Positions 18,666-27,913 of a DNA stretch of 64,000 nt are shown one piece after another (the first letter of the stretch is position 1; the number at the start of each line of letters is the position of its first letter). The stretch covers positions 1 to 64,000 of the forward strand of contig JADEXK010000031.1 in the NCBI GenBank assembly GCA_015207155.1, read 5' to 3'. Source of the stretch: Nostocales cyanobacterium LEGE 11386. GTDB lineage: Bacteria; Cyanobacteriota; Cyanobacteriia; Cyanobacteriales; Nostocaceae. A program made the position numbers and the translations under genes. The notes beneath the pieces are model-generated. The model had not been told where the DNA came from. It did no database searches and saw only the letters and a list, made by a program, of their open reading frames with translations.

Positions 18666-19109
18666 TTACAAAATTAATGTTTCGAGTTTTGCCTGTACTT
18701 CTTCTATTAAATATTCTGTAACACTTTCAACATATTTTACCTTTCTAGCTTTCCAATCCAATGTTTTAATTTGATCTGTTAACACAACTCCTTTTGTTTC
18801 CATTCCTTCAATAAGGGGAACTTCAAACCTCAGCCCCTTTGGTGTAGTAGTTATGGGACAGGCTAAAACTAAAGAAGCTATTTGATTGTACTTAATCGGA
18901 GATATCACAAGAACAGGGCGATAGCCAGTTTGCTCACGCCCTTGTTGTTGTAATTCGTTATTTAATGTTCTAGCAATATCATCAAAAGACATTCCAGAAC
19001 CATGAAGGGTAAATACACGTCGAATTGATTCAGCTGTGAACTGTTGTGCAGAACCAAACTCCAATTTAACAATATCTCCTCTATCGGGAAAGTAAGGCTT
19101 TACTACCAA
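18666..19109 (-). CDS. mazF: MazF/PemK-family toxin with an internal HTH-like insertion
   Basis: A 147-residue ribonuclease toxin. The MazF core is clear: FPDRGDIVKLEFG at the N-terminus, TGYRPVLVISP, CPITTTPKG, VLTDQIKTLDWKARKV. MazF proteins cleave RNA at short sequences. Usual members are about 110 residues; here about 35 residues are inserted after LEFG (residues about 20-57), replacing the short loop before the GxRP motif. The insert contains TLHGSGMSFDDIARTLN, which looks like the helix-turn-helix of resolvases and transposases. The reading frame is open across it. The start is TTG at 19109, overlapping the last 7 bases of the antitoxin gene, typical of coupled toxin-antitoxin translation. 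Confidence 0.85.
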   Translation of the reverse strand: MVVKPYFPDRGDIVKLEFGSAQQFTAESIRRVFTLHGSGMSFDDIARTLNNELQQQGREQTGYRPVLVISPIKYNQIASLVLACPITTTPKGLRFEVPLIEGMETKGVVLTDQIKTLDWKARKVKYVESVTEYLIEEVQAKLETLIL

Positions 19110-19345
19110 GCTTCATTCCCCACAACTTCACCTGTTTCAAATTCTGGATGAAAATTATCAGGGGTCATCCCTTCAAGTAACTCATCGAGCGTATACTTTT
19201 TTCGTCTCTTTGGTGTAATTACTATACTATTACCTTCGACACTAAAATTTATATCCGTCCCTTCAGTTACGTGTGCTTGTTCAGCTATCGATCTAGGAAT
19301 CCTCACAGCTAAACTGTTTCCCCATTTAGCAACCACTGCTGTCAT
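19103..19345 (-). CDS. mazE: MazE/AbrB-type antitoxin
   Basis: An 80-residue antitoxin with the SpoVT/AbrB swapped-hairpin DNA-binding domain: VAKWGNSLAVRIPRSIAEQA followed by VEGNSIVITPK, and a C-terminal acidic tail that in this family wraps the toxin. ATG at 19345 is chosen because GGAG at 19352-19355 is six bases before it; in-frame ATG 19351 abuts that site. It overlaps the toxin gene by 7 bases and is expected to repress the shared promoter, which lies in the 160 bp upstream. Confidence 0.9.
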   Translation of the reverse strand: MTAVVAKWGNSLAVRIPRSIAEQAHVTEGTDINFSVEGNSIVITPKRRKKYTLDELLEGMTPDNFHPEFETGEVVGNEAW

Positions 19346-19523
19346 AGCCATCTCCAAACTTTTTATTAGAGATCCACACGTCCAACTTCACTTTTGCAGC
19401 AAACGCTCTTAATAGTTTTTGTCTGACGTATATACTTTGAAGATACAAATAAAAACCAAGGGTGTCAACACCCTTTGTAAAAAGTCACTTTTTACTTCAC
19501 ACAGCACTGATTAAGGTCAAAAA

Positions 19524-20876
19524 TTATCGTCCCAATTTATTAGAAATACCTTCACAACCGCCGGGAATAGTGGCGCGAGTTTTTTCGCCACCCCAAGCAC
19601 AGCAGTACTGACGGGTAATATCAGGTAGCCTCTGGACATTGGTGAAATCGGCATTTTCTACAACAGCGCCAGTGTATTCACCAGTTTCATAGTTTGGTGG
19701 TGCGGTGCGACTGCGGGGTGATGCTGTTGCTACCGAACCATAGAAGAAACGAGTTCCCTGGAGATCTGCGCCACTGAGATTGGCATCATATAAGATGGTG
19801 CGAGAAAGGTTAGCTTTTACCAAGTCACAACCACTGAGATTGGCACGGACAAGATTCGCTTCACTCAAATCAGTCCAACGCAGATCATTACCAGAAAGGT
19901 CTGCGGCGGCTAGCATTACGCCTAAATCGACAACGCGCACACCTTCTAAACGGTCTTCTGCATAACCACCAGTACCATTGAGAATGGCTCTACCTAAGCG
20001 GCGATCGCGCTTGAGGGGTGTCAGTAATTTGGAACGGGAGAGAAAGCGGAGAATTTTGGCTTTACCACTGCCATCGACACTACTAAAAATCGCCGCCGTG
20101 CGTCCTTCCGCGATCGCGCGTTCTTGGGGCCAATCTTCTAATAATCCTTCTTCATCTAATACCAAGTCGGAGATGCCTTGGAAATAGGAATCTATTGTTT
20201 GCTGTTGAGTAATAATATTTTGCTGGACTGTCAGCAGGTTTTGTTGAATTGTCAAGTCTTTAGAAATGACATATTGTCGCCATGCTACATACACGGCAAT
20301 GATGGCGATGAGAATTTGCCCTAAAGCGCCAAACCATTCTGCCAAGGTACCGGAAGCTTCCCAGTTAATTCGCCTTCCCCAAACCAGCAAGCTGTAACCT
20401 AAACCAGTAAATTTCAATAAACCGATGATTGCCACTACTAATCCCACAAAGGCGACAAACAACGTTTTATCTTGGGGCGTAAACCACTTCTGGCTCACAT
20501 ATTGCCACCAAGGCAGCAGCATTGCTAGAGATAATACCAACGTGGCCACTGTTCCCAAGATGCCGACGATCCAATTATTGAGAATAACTCCAATAAAAGT
20601 AATGGCGATCGCTACTACAGTAAACAGTAATGCCCTTGGTTTAACGGTGAATTGATTGATAGTTTCTGGCTTGATGTGGGAATGGGCTTTTTGCAGGGCA
20701 GTGGTATTTTGTGGCGATTGCAAAGACGCAATTGCCGCTAAAGATTGTTGTGTAGCCAATGCCTCTGGGGTTAAGTGATTCTCACTTGTACCACTGTCAA
20801 AGTCATCTGGCGGTACTTCGTTTTCGGGTGCGGGTTCTGGGGTTGGTCGATTGGGGGAATTGGATTCAGTCGTCAT
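19524..20876 (-). CDS. membrane protein with pentapeptide repeats
   Basis: A 450-residue protein. The N-terminal 80 residues are Pro/Ser-rich and disordered-looking. Four hydrophobic segments at about 82-102, 104-125, 140-162 and 185-205 (LLFTVVAIAITFIGVIL, GILGTVATLVLSLAML, LFVAFVGLVVAIIGLL, QILIAIIAVYVAW) anchor it. After a linker, pentapeptide repeats (A(D/N)LxG pattern) run from about 325 to 375, for example DLRWTDLSEANLVRANLSGC. These form a right-handed quadrilateral helix, usually for protein binding. The end has four Cys in the last 45 residues. The function is not known. The rest of the divergent 490-bp gap upstream holds no gene. Confidence 0.85.
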   Translation of the reverse strand: MTTESNSPNRPTPEPAPENEVPPDDFDSGTSENHLTPEALATQQSLAAIASLQSPQNTTALQKAHSHIKPETINQFTVKPRALLFTVVAIAITFIGVILNNWIVGILGTVATLVLSLAMLLPWWQYVSQKWFTPQDKTLFVAFVGLVVAIIGLLKFTGLGYSLLVWGRRINWEASGTLAEWFGALGQILIAIIAVYVAWRQYVISKDLTIQQNLLTVQQNIITQQQTIDSYFQGISDLVLDEEGLLEDWPQERAIAEGRTAAIFSSVDGSGKAKILRFLSRSKLLTPLKRDRRLGRAILNGTGGYAEDRLEGVRVVDLGVMLAAADLSGNDLRWTDLSEANLVRANLSGCDLVKANLSRTILYDANLSGADLQGTRFFYGSVATASPRSRTAPPNYETGEYTGAVVENADFTNVQRLPDITRQYCCAWGGEKTRATIPGGCEGISNKLGR

Positions 20877-21364
20877 GCTTACTATTTTTACCCAGCAGAT
20901 GCAGTTGAACGCTGTTTTATATTAACTGCCGCTAAAACAATGTTAAATCCTGAATCTTTGGGATGTTTTAGGGGGATAGAGATCTTTGACAAAGAATGTT
21001 ATGGAACGTCTCTACAGATGCATAGCTTGGGCTATTAGCCAAGATTTATTTCTTGGCGGGATATGGGGCAGGTACAAGATATCAGGATTTTTGGCGTAAG
21101 TCCTATTAGATTAAACAGATTAATTGTATGGTCTTCTTGTCAGATTGCTGGCAAAAATTAGTCTGTTGGCGTTTTTTAACAAACTTGCTTTTTGTATACC
21201 TAATATGTTATTGTGCCTATCATTTAATAATATAAAGAATATATATATTAGTAAAGTTAATTATCAAAATATGATAAAACTAATTCAAAAAAGTAGTGTA
21301 TTTTGATACTATTAAGAAATATCAACATGTTTTAACATTGTATTATAAAATCTGTGGGTACAGC
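20877..21364. other. intergenic region, AT-rich, with one dispersed half-palindrome
   Basis: About 490 bp between divergent genes. Bases 21003-21018 (TGGAACGTCTCTACA) match one arm of the perfect palindrome at 23054-23083. The remainder is strongly AT-rich (21170-21340) and presumably contains the promoter of the TPR gene. Nothing else recognised. Confidence 0.4.
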
Positions 21365-22114
21365 ATGGTCTTTTGGCGTTGCTTCGTTGCCTTTGGCTTT
21401 ATCACTTTCTTTACATTAGGCTGCGGTGATGGGGAAAAATCATCAACAGAAAATACCAAGCAAGTGGTACAAGAAATTAATGTTGCCCAACTACTTACAA
21501 AAGCACAGGCTAGCCAAAATGCTGAAAATTTATTTCTTCAAGGTAATCATTTGCTAGATACGCAACGCTTCCAAGATGCGATTCAAGCATACGACAAAGC
21601 GATCGCTCTTAAACCAGAGAGTCCGGCAACTTGGATTAATCGTGGCAATGCTCTCATATCATTGCAACAATACGAAGCGGCATTAGCATCATACAACAAA
21701 GCGATCGCCCTCAAACCCGACAAGGATGAAGCTTGGTATAACCGAGGTAATGCCTTAACATCGTTGGCACAATACGAAGCGGCATTAGCATCATATGATA
21801 AAGCGATCGCCATCAAGCCAGACAAGCATGAAGCCTGGATAAACCGAGGCATTGTCCTGACAAAAATGCAAAAATACCAAGCAGCACTAGCGTCTTATAA
21901 TCAGGCGATCGTCATCCAACCTAACAAGCATCAAATCTATTACAACAAAGCCTGTACTTATGCCCTACAAAAAAATGTAGCTTTAGCAATCGAGAACCTG
22001 CAAAAAGCCATTCAACTTGCTCCTGGGAAGTATAAAACATTAGCGAAAACCGACCCAGACTTTGATAAAATACGTAATGATAAACGGTTTAAAGCCATAA
22101 TTCCATCTAATTAA
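21365..22114 (+). CDS. TPR-repeat lipoprotein
   Basis: A 249-residue exported lipoprotein. ATG at 21365 is preferred over the in-frame GTG at 21296 because the signal sequence MVFWRCFVAFGFITFFTLGC starts there, with a lipobox cysteine at residue 20. Residues about 58-200 contain at least four tandem TPR units with the usual W-x-N-x-G-x-A-L ... Y-x-x-A-L-x-x-Y-x-x-A-I-x-x-x-P pattern; the middle units are nearly identical at DNA level, a sign of recent internal duplication, and each carries a GCGATCGC octamer at the same place. It is likely a protein-protein scaffold on the cell envelope; partners unknown. Confidence 0.85.
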   Translation: MVFWRCFVAFGFITFFTLGCGDGEKSSTENTKQVVQEINVAQLLTKAQASQNAENLFLQGNHLLDTQRFQDAIQAYDKAIALKPESPATWINRGNALISLQQYEAALASYNKAIALKPDKDEAWYNRGNALTSLAQYEAALASYDKAIAIKPDKHEAWINRGIVLTKMQKYQAALASYNQAIVIQPNKHQIYYNKACTYALQKNVALAIENLQKAIQLAPGKYKTLAKTDPDFDKIRNDKRFKAIIPSN

Positions 22115-22470
22115 ACGTGAAATGTCATGATGGGCAGAAGAGGGTGTTTTAAAAGTCTAAATTAATACTAGCCCAAGCGAATATATATAGAGCCTCCGAT
22201 GCCTCAGACTTTACGCTACTACACAGGCATGACGCGTAGCGGCTTCCCGTAGGGAAGTCCATCTCCGTAGACTAATGAAAAAGTAAGGTTTTCAACCCGC
22301 GCAGGCGGGTTTTGTTTGTATAGCCAAGCCAGTGCGTTGGGCGGCTTTGCCGACTTGTAGCAACTGGCGCGCGACTTCTAGTCGCCAGGGCTAGTAATAA
22401 ATTAGACTTTACAAACAACCTCTAATAATCGCCAAGAATCTATCTTCCGTTTTGCAAAGTTGCTACTTAA
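22115..22470. repeat. intergenic repeat-rich region
   Basis: About 355 bp composed mostly of dispersed elements: TAGCGGCTTCCCGTAGGGAAG (22228-22257), a hairpin terminator at 22294-22318, and 22329-22359 (CAGTGCGTTGGGCGGCTTTG...), which is the reverse complement of 12993-13023. No gene is seen. Confidence 0.65.
22294..22318 (+). terminator. rho-independent terminator
   Basis: AACCCGC (22294-22300), loop GCAG, GCGGGTT (22305-22311), followed by TTGTTTGT. It has the right orientation to end the TPR lipoprotein transcript about 180 bp downstream of its stop. Confidence 0.6.
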
Positions 22471-22956
22471 TTACCGATTAAAACTAAAACGCCCATCGAC
22501 CTTTTCACCTTTAATATCTGCGGTAATTTTTACTTGATACTGACCAGAGGCTTTTTCATTCAACATAGCCGTATAGTGTCTATCTTGAGCATCATAGGTA
22601 AAAGGAATAGTCTTTTCTTGACCATCAGGCATCTGAATTTGAGCGGTCACTTTAGCATCAGGTACTGTTTCGTGATTATCACCTGTAAGTAAATATAAAT
22701 CTAAGTGACTCCCACCAGCTTCTTTTTCCGCTAAAAACTCCAAGTGATAAGTTCCTGTTTCGACAACTTGACCACCTTTAGATGGGCCGTGTTGATGATT
22801 TTCTGTTGCGACAGGCGAAGCTGTAGCAGTTGGAGTTTCAGCACTGGAAGTTGAATTATTTTCTGGATTAGTGACTTGATTACTGTTAGTACAAGCACCG
22901 ACAAACAGTAGTCCTACACTTCCCAAAACAATCAAGCTTAATCTGAGTGAATTCAT
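22471..22956 (-). CDS. small lipoprotein of a heavy-metal efflux cluster
   Basis: A 161-residue exported lipoprotein: MNSLRLSLIVLGSVGLLFVG then AC as the lipobox cysteine, a Thr/Ser/Pro-rich linker and a His-containing segment (TENHQHGPSKGG), then an immunoglobulin-like beta domain (about 65-161). AGGAG at 22963-22967 decides the ATG at 22956 over the GTG inside it. It is the last gene of the minus-strand RND efflux cluster, 185 bp behind the transporter gene. A periplasmic metal-binding or chaperone role is an inference from His residues and context only. Confidence 0.72.
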   Translation of the reverse strand: MNSLRLSLIVLGSVGLLFVGACTNSNQVTNPENNSTSSAETPTATASPVATENHQHGPSKGGQVVETGTYHLEFLAEKEAGGSHLDLYLLTGDNHETVPDAKVTAQIQMPDGQEKTIPFTYDAQDRHYTAMLNEKASGQYQVKITADIKGEKVDGRFSFNR

Positions 22957-23053
22957 TGATTTACTCCTCACAAATAACTAAATAAAAGCCTTTGAACAAG
23001 AAGGAAAAGCCTCAATACTACTCGTTTAAGCAAATTCGTCAGCCGAAAACCCT

Positions 23054-23083
23054 TGTAGAGACGTTCCATGGAACGTCTCTACA
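23054..23083. repeat. perfect 30-bp palindrome
   Basis: TGTAGAGACGTTCCA followed by its exact reverse complement, in the gap between the RND transporter gene and the downstream lipoprotein gene. One arm recurs at 21003-21018. On the minus strand it lies in the transcript between two genes and could act as a hairpin attenuator or stability element; there is no T run. Confidence 0.75.
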
Positions 23084-23140
23084 CTCCTTAACCGAAAAGT
23101 ATTGAGAAGAGGCTCATCCTTCATCCCTCATCCTTCATCC

Positions 23141-26100
23141 CTAAAAAATTGCTCCAACCGCTTTACCATTTTCAACCTTTACAGATGGCTGAGTTTGCTG
23201 AGGTATTAAGAACCTACCAAATTGGGCATACAAAGCAGGTAACACCAGCAATGTTAAGGCAGTAGAAGTAAACAAACCGCCCAACACTACTACAGCCAGG
23301 GGTTGCAAAATTTCTTTACCAGCACCTGTACCAATCACTAAAGGTATCATTCCTAAAGCTGAGGTTAGCGCTGTCATTAAAATAGCCACTAAACGCTCCA
23401 TTGAACCCTGAAAAATGACTTGCTGTAAAGGCATTCCTAGTGCCAGTTTATTGTTATAGTTATCTACTAGCAGCAATCCATTACGTGTTGCTACACCAAA
23501 TAGAGTAATAAACCCCACCAAGGAAGCTACAGAAATTATCCCGCCTCCCAAAGCAATGGAAATTATGCCTCCCACAAGTGCAAGAGGTAAATTAACCATA
23601 ATCATCAGCATGGCAGCAACAGATTTAACAGCGAAGTACATTAACACTGCAATGATCACAAAGGCCAGTCCGCCAAATACCAGTAGATTTTGGGTAGCTC
23701 GTTGTTCTGATTCAAACTGACCACCGTATTGAATAAAGTAGCCTGTAGGCAATTGTGTAGACTTACTGACTTGATTTTGAATTTCATCCACCACAGATCT
23801 CAAATCTCGACCAGAGACATTTGCAGAGACGACAATGAGGCGAGATACATTCTCCCGGTTAATTGTATTGGGGCCAGTACCATAGTCAATACTGGCAACC
23901 TGAGCTAAGGGAATTTTTTGACCTGTAGGGGTATCTATTAGCAAATTGCGGATGATATCTAAATTATTGCGGGATTCTGGCTGTAACCAAACCACCAAAT
24001 CAAATAATTGCTGCCCTTCCAGCACCTGAGATACAACACGCCCATTTAGCGCCGTTTCCAGCATCTCGGTGAGATGACCTACAGTTAAACCATAACGAGC
24101 TGCGGCCTCTCGGTTAAATTGAATTTGCACCTGTCGAATGGGGACTTGGGGTTCGAGTTGTAAGTCTACGAGTCCGGGAATTTGCCTCATAGCTGCTTGA
24201 ACTTCATCTCCTAGATGGCGCAATTGGTCTAAATCAGGACCAAAGATTTTGACTGCGATCGCACTTCTCACGCCTGACAAAACCTCATCCATGCGATGCG
24301 AGATAAATCCGCCAATGTTAGCAGCAACTCCAGGCAGCCTGGCGAATTCTTCCCGTAATTTCTCAATACTGCTTTCCCGATCCTGCAATCCCTCTGCACT
24401 TAATTCCACATCTAAATGCCCCAAGTTAACCCCCCCAGCATCAGCATCACCAGGAGCGCGTCCAGCTCGTAATTGCACTGTTTTAAACCGCTTGTCGTCT
24501 TTCAGTGCATCCTGCAAGGCGAATCCGACTTGGTTTGTCGCCTCCAAAGAACTCCCTGGATAGAGTAGAACGGTGTTCACCAATGATGGTTCTTGAAACT
24601 CTGGCAGAAATACCCGCCCCAAGCTCGGCAGAATCACCAAAGATGCCACTAAAGATGCTCCCGCCACTACCAAAACAATTGCCGGGAAACGAATGGCAAA
24701 ATTGACAATCGGTCGATAGATGCGCTGTGATAAGGCACTCACCCAGGTATCATCTGTAGGTAATTGACGATTTGCTAGTAAAATTGCACATAATGCCGGG
24801 GATAAAGTCATTGCCACTAAGGTAGAGGCAAAAATTGACACCAAATAAGCAACGCCCATCGGTGCAAATATCCGACCTTCCACACCTGTGAGGGTGAAAA
24901 TGGGTGCAAAGACAACGGCGATAATCACCGTTGAGAAAATCACACTAACTCTGACTTCTACAGAGGTATCATAAACAACCTTAAAAGGATGCACCGGATT
25001 ATTTGCTGCTTGGTTCTTTCGCAGACCTCGATAACAGTTTTCCATATCCACAATTGAGTCATCCACTACCGAACCAATGGCGACAGCTAACCCCCCCAGC
25101 GTCATAGTGTTGATACCCTGGCCGAACCAACCCAGAATTATCATCCCCATCAAAACTGATAGAGGAATGGCACTCAAGGTAATGATGGCAGTGCGCCAGT
25201 TCATTAAAAACATTAACAAGATAATGGAAACAATGATAATGCCATCACGCAGCGAACTGGTAACGTTGTCAATAGCAGATGCAATAAAGCTTTCTTGGCG
25301 AAAAGTTTCTGTAACTTGGACATCTTCAGGTAATCCAGCTTTGACTTCGGCGATCGCCGCTTCAATGGCTTTAGTAACTGTGGGAGTATCATTTTGGGGC
25401 TGCTTGTTGACCATCACGACAATTGCCGCTTGACCATCTAAACTGCCATCTCCACGTTTTAAACCTGCACCGATGCGGACATCTGCCACATCTTGCAGTA
25501 GCACAGGTATACCATTGCGAGAGGCGATCGCTGATTTCCCTAGTTCCTCAATTGACTCGATTCGCCCCAAGCCCCGAATAATTAGCTCTTGGTCTGGATT
25601 GCTCAAAAAACCACCCGCCGCATTTACATTAGCCCCTCTAGTGGCTGCTGTAACTTCATCTAAGGTGACATTAAAGGCTTGCAGTTTCGCGGGGTTAACT
25701 AAAACTTGATATTGTCGGACATCGCCACCATAGGCAATAACTTGAGAAACACCAGGTACAGCTAGGAGCCGATTGGTGACATCCCTATCTACTAAGCGCC
25801 GCACTTCCATTAATGAAGTTGTTTCAGAAGTAAAGGCGTACTGCAAAACTGTGCCAATGGGAGACGAAATAGGGGAAATTTGTGGGTTGTCCACACCCTC
25901 TGGCAATTTTTGTTGTGCTTGTTGTAACCGTTCTGTGACTAATTGCCGAGCTTGATAAACATCCGTTCCCCAATTGAAGATAACCTTGACAACAGAAATC
26001 CCTACAGCCGACGAAGAACGTACTGTTTCTACTCCTGGTGTGCCATTAACTGCACTTTCAATCGGCAAGGTAATCAGCGACTCCACTTCCTCAGGTGCTA

Positions 26101-26266
26101 GTCCTGGGGCTTCAGTTTGAATCTCAACTTGGGGTGGGGCAAAGTCAGGTAGGACATCAAGTGGCATCTGAGTCAGATTGTATACACCCAAGCAGGTAAC
26201 GACGATCGCACCTAGCACAACAATCCAGCGTTGGATAATTGACCACTTGAGGATGGTATTGAGCAT
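23141..26266 (-). CDS. CzcA/CusA-type RND heavy-metal efflux transporter
   Basis: A 1041-residue inner-membrane RND pump of the heavy-metal-efflux type, full length. N-terminus MLNTILKWSIIQRWIVVLGA, the porter motif LPDFAPPQVEIQTEAPGLAP, and a fourth membrane segment with the acidic pair in VGSVVDDSIVDMEN, characteristic of HME-RND proton relay residues. Twelve membrane segments in two blocks are visible. Such pumps expel Cu/Ag or Zn/Co/Cd from the periplasm through an outer-membrane channel. No TolC/CusC gene lies within the window. It is 18 bp from the adaptor gene upstream. Cu/Ag versus divalent metal cannot be decided here. Confidence 0.93.
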   Translation of the reverse strand: MLNTILKWSIIQRWIVVLGAIVVTCLGVYNLTQMPLDVLPDFAPPQVEIQTEAPGLAPEEVESLITLPIESAVNGTPGVETVRSSSAVGISVVKVIFNWGTDVYQARQLVTERLQQAQQKLPEGVDNPQISPISSPIGTVLQYAFTSETTSLMEVRRLVDRDVTNRLLAVPGVSQVIAYGGDVRQYQVLVNPAKLQAFNVTLDEVTAATRGANVNAAGGFLSNPDQELIIRGLGRIESIEELGKSAIASRNGIPVLLQDVADVRIGAGLKRGDGSLDGQAAIVVMVNKQPQNDTPTVTKAIEAAIAEVKAGLPEDVQVTETFRQESFIASAIDNVTSSLRDGIIIVSIILLMFLMNWRTAIITLSAIPLSVLMGMIILGWFGQGINTMTLGGLAVAIGSVVDDSIVDMENCYRGLRKNQAANNPVHPFKVVYDTSVEVRVSVIFSTVIIAVVFAPIFTLTGVEGRIFAPMGVAYLVSIFASTLVAMTLSPALCAILLANRQLPTDDTWVSALSQRIYRPIVNFAIRFPAIVLVVAGASLVASLVILPSLGRVFLPEFQEPSLVNTVLLYPGSSLEATNQVGFALQDALKDDKRFKTVQLRAGRAPGDADAGGVNLGHLDVELSAEGLQDRESSIEKLREEFARLPGVAANIGGFISHRMDEVLSGVRSAIAVKIFGPDLDQLRHLGDEVQAAMRQIPGLVDLQLEPQVPIRQVQIQFNREAAARYGLTVGHLTEMLETALNGRVVSQVLEGQQLFDLVVWLQPESRNNLDIIRNLLIDTPTGQKIPLAQVASIDYGTGPNTINRENVSRLIVVSANVSGRDLRSVVDEIQNQVSKSTQLPTGYFIQYGGQFESEQRATQNLLVFGGLAFVIIAVLMYFAVKSVAAMLMIMVNLPLALVGGIISIALGGGIISVASLVGFITLFGVATRNGLLLVDNYNNKLALGMPLQQVIFQGSMERLVAILMTALTSALGMIPLVIGTGAGKEILQPLAVVVLGGLFTSTALTLLVLPALYAQFGRFLIPQQTQPSVKVENGKAVGAIF

Positions 26267-26284
26267 GTTGTTTAACGCTGAGGT

Positions 26285-27889
26285 TTATTGAGATTGGGTT
26301 GGGGTTTTGATGGGAGTTTCTCGTTCTGGTTTGTCTGGTAGTAATAACAGATGTGATTTACTACGACGACCAGACCAGAAAGCACCAGCGATGAATGCTA
26401 CGGTTGCTAGGGTGGTGCCGACAATTCCCAGTAACCACAGTGGTGCTGGTAGGCTGGATGCGATCGCCTCTGAGTTAGCTGTTGTGGTATCTTCCTGTTT
26501 TGTTGCTTGATTCCCACTCCGCAAAGATTGAGCATAAAGCTGAGGCGCACGCTGAGTAACTATTAAATCTCCTTCAAATAAGCCAGTCTTTACCTCTACC
26601 ATGTCTCCAGAAGTTTGACCTAAGGTGATTTCTACTGGTTGATAGGCGTTGCCATTTTGCAAATATACCTGTTGTCTATTATTGGCCTCAACTACAGCCG
26701 CACTGGGTATAGCTAAGATGGCTGGCGATGTTTGGTCTGTCAAAACTTCTAATTCGGCAAACATCCCTGGTTTGAGAACTCCGTTAGGGTTGTTGATTTC
26801 GGCTTTGACAGGTACAACTCTTGTTTCACCGACAACTACAGATCCAATGACAGCAATTCTTCCAGTAAAACTACGGTTAGGCAAAGCAGCAAATCTGACA
26901 ATTACATGTTGACCAGTTCTGACTTGCTCTAAATCTTTTTCATAAATATTCGCTGTGGCAAAAACCCGACTATCATTCACAATCGTCATCAGCTTGCCAC
27001 CCGCATCTTGGAATGATTGACCAAGGGTCACTTCTCGGTCTGCCACTCTCCCAGAAATTGGCGCTGTGATTGTGACTAATCCTTGATTGTTGCCACGGAT
27101 TCCCAATTGTTGTAGCCGAGTTGCATAAGTGGCATTACTCAGGCTAATCCGGGATTTTGCGACCTCAACGGCTGATTGAGCACGTTTAACTTGATTTTCT
27201 GCGGCAATTACATCGCGGCGACTGTTGGCCTGGGCAAGTTGTGCTTGGGCTTGTGCCAACTGAGTTTGCGATTCTAAGGCATTGCGCTGTGGTAAAGCAC
27301 CATCATCAGCTAACTGCTTGTCTTTGTTATATTTTTCTGTAGCAAATGCTACTTGAGTTTGTGCTTGAATGATTTCAGCTGCGGCTATTTGCTGAAAGCG
27401 ATCGTAGTTTTGTTGGGCTAACTTTAAATCAGCTTGTGCCTGCTGTAAATCAGCTTGACCTTGTGCGAGTTTTTCCTGAGATTCTACACGCAGCGATACC
27501 AAGTCAGGACTAGAAACCACAGCAACGGGCTGGCCTCGTTGCACTAACGCCCCAGGTTCCGCCAATAACTCGACTACCTTGGCTCCAGAAATTGGCGTAG
27601 TAACTTCTACTTGGTTACCAGGTAAAGTTTCAATTTGTCCTGTTGTTTTGATACTAATAGCTAATTGCTGGCGTTTAACTGGTGCGACTTGAATTCCCAA
27701 CCGTTGGGCTGTTTGGGTATCGACTTGAATAGGAGTAGTTGATGACGTAGCTTCACTTCCTCCGTGAAATTCGTCTCCGTGTCCAGCATGAGCAAACACC
27801 ACTGCGGGACTGACGAACAAAAGCAGACTCACAACTGTGATCGACAAACAACGTATGCTTACCAGTGGTTGGGAAGAGAGATTAAGCAT
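26285..27889 (-). CDS. RND efflux periplasmic adaptor (HlyD/CusB family)
   Basis: A protein of about 534 residues that joins the RND pump to an outer-membrane channel. Signal-anchor at the N-terminus, a His-rich motif just after it (HAGHGDEFHGG), a lipoyl-like half (about 90-125), a long alpha-helical hairpin rich in Gln/Ala (about 135-260), the second lipoyl half (LVTITAPISGRV), beta-barrel and membrane-proximal domains. A C-terminal hydrophobic segment (LLGIVGTTLATVAFIAGAFW) followed by a basic tail is an extra not present in most adaptors. ATG at 27889 or TTG at 27898 could start it; GAGG lies 13 or 4 bases before these. Gap to the DUF305 gene 24 bp or less. Confidence 0.9.
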   Translation of the reverse strand: MLNLSSQPLVSIRCLSITVVSLLLFVSPAVVFAHAGHGDEFHGGSEATSSTTPIQVDTQTAQRLGIQVAPVKRQQLAISIKTTGQIETLPGNQVEVTTPISGAKVVELLAEPGALVQRGQPVAVVSSPDLVSLRVESQEKLAQGQADLQQAQADLKLAQQNYDRFQQIAAAEIIQAQTQVAFATEKYNKDKQLADDGALPQRNALESQTQLAQAQAQLAQANSRRDVIAAENQVKRAQSAVEVAKSRISLSNATYATRLQQLGIRGNNQGLVTITAPISGRVADREVTLGQSFQDAGGKLMTIVNDSRVFATANIYEKDLEQVRTGQHVIVRFAALPNRSFTGRIAVIGSVVVGETRVVPVKAEINNPNGVLKPGMFAELEVLTDQTSPAILAIPSAAVVEANNRQQVYLQNGNAYQPVEITLGQTSGDMVEVKTGLFEGDLIVTQRAPQLYAQSLRSGNQATKQEDTTTANSEAIASSLPAPLWLLGIVGTTLATVAFIAGAFWSGRRSKSHLLLLPDKPERETPIKTPTQSQ

Positions 27890-27913
27890 TGCTATCAAAA
27901 TTCCTCACTAAAG

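Noticed and set aside
24249..25955. Several open frames on the plus strand across the RND transporter gene
   Set aside because: They lie fully antisense to a clear full-length RND pump and have no recognisable domains; they are composition shadows.
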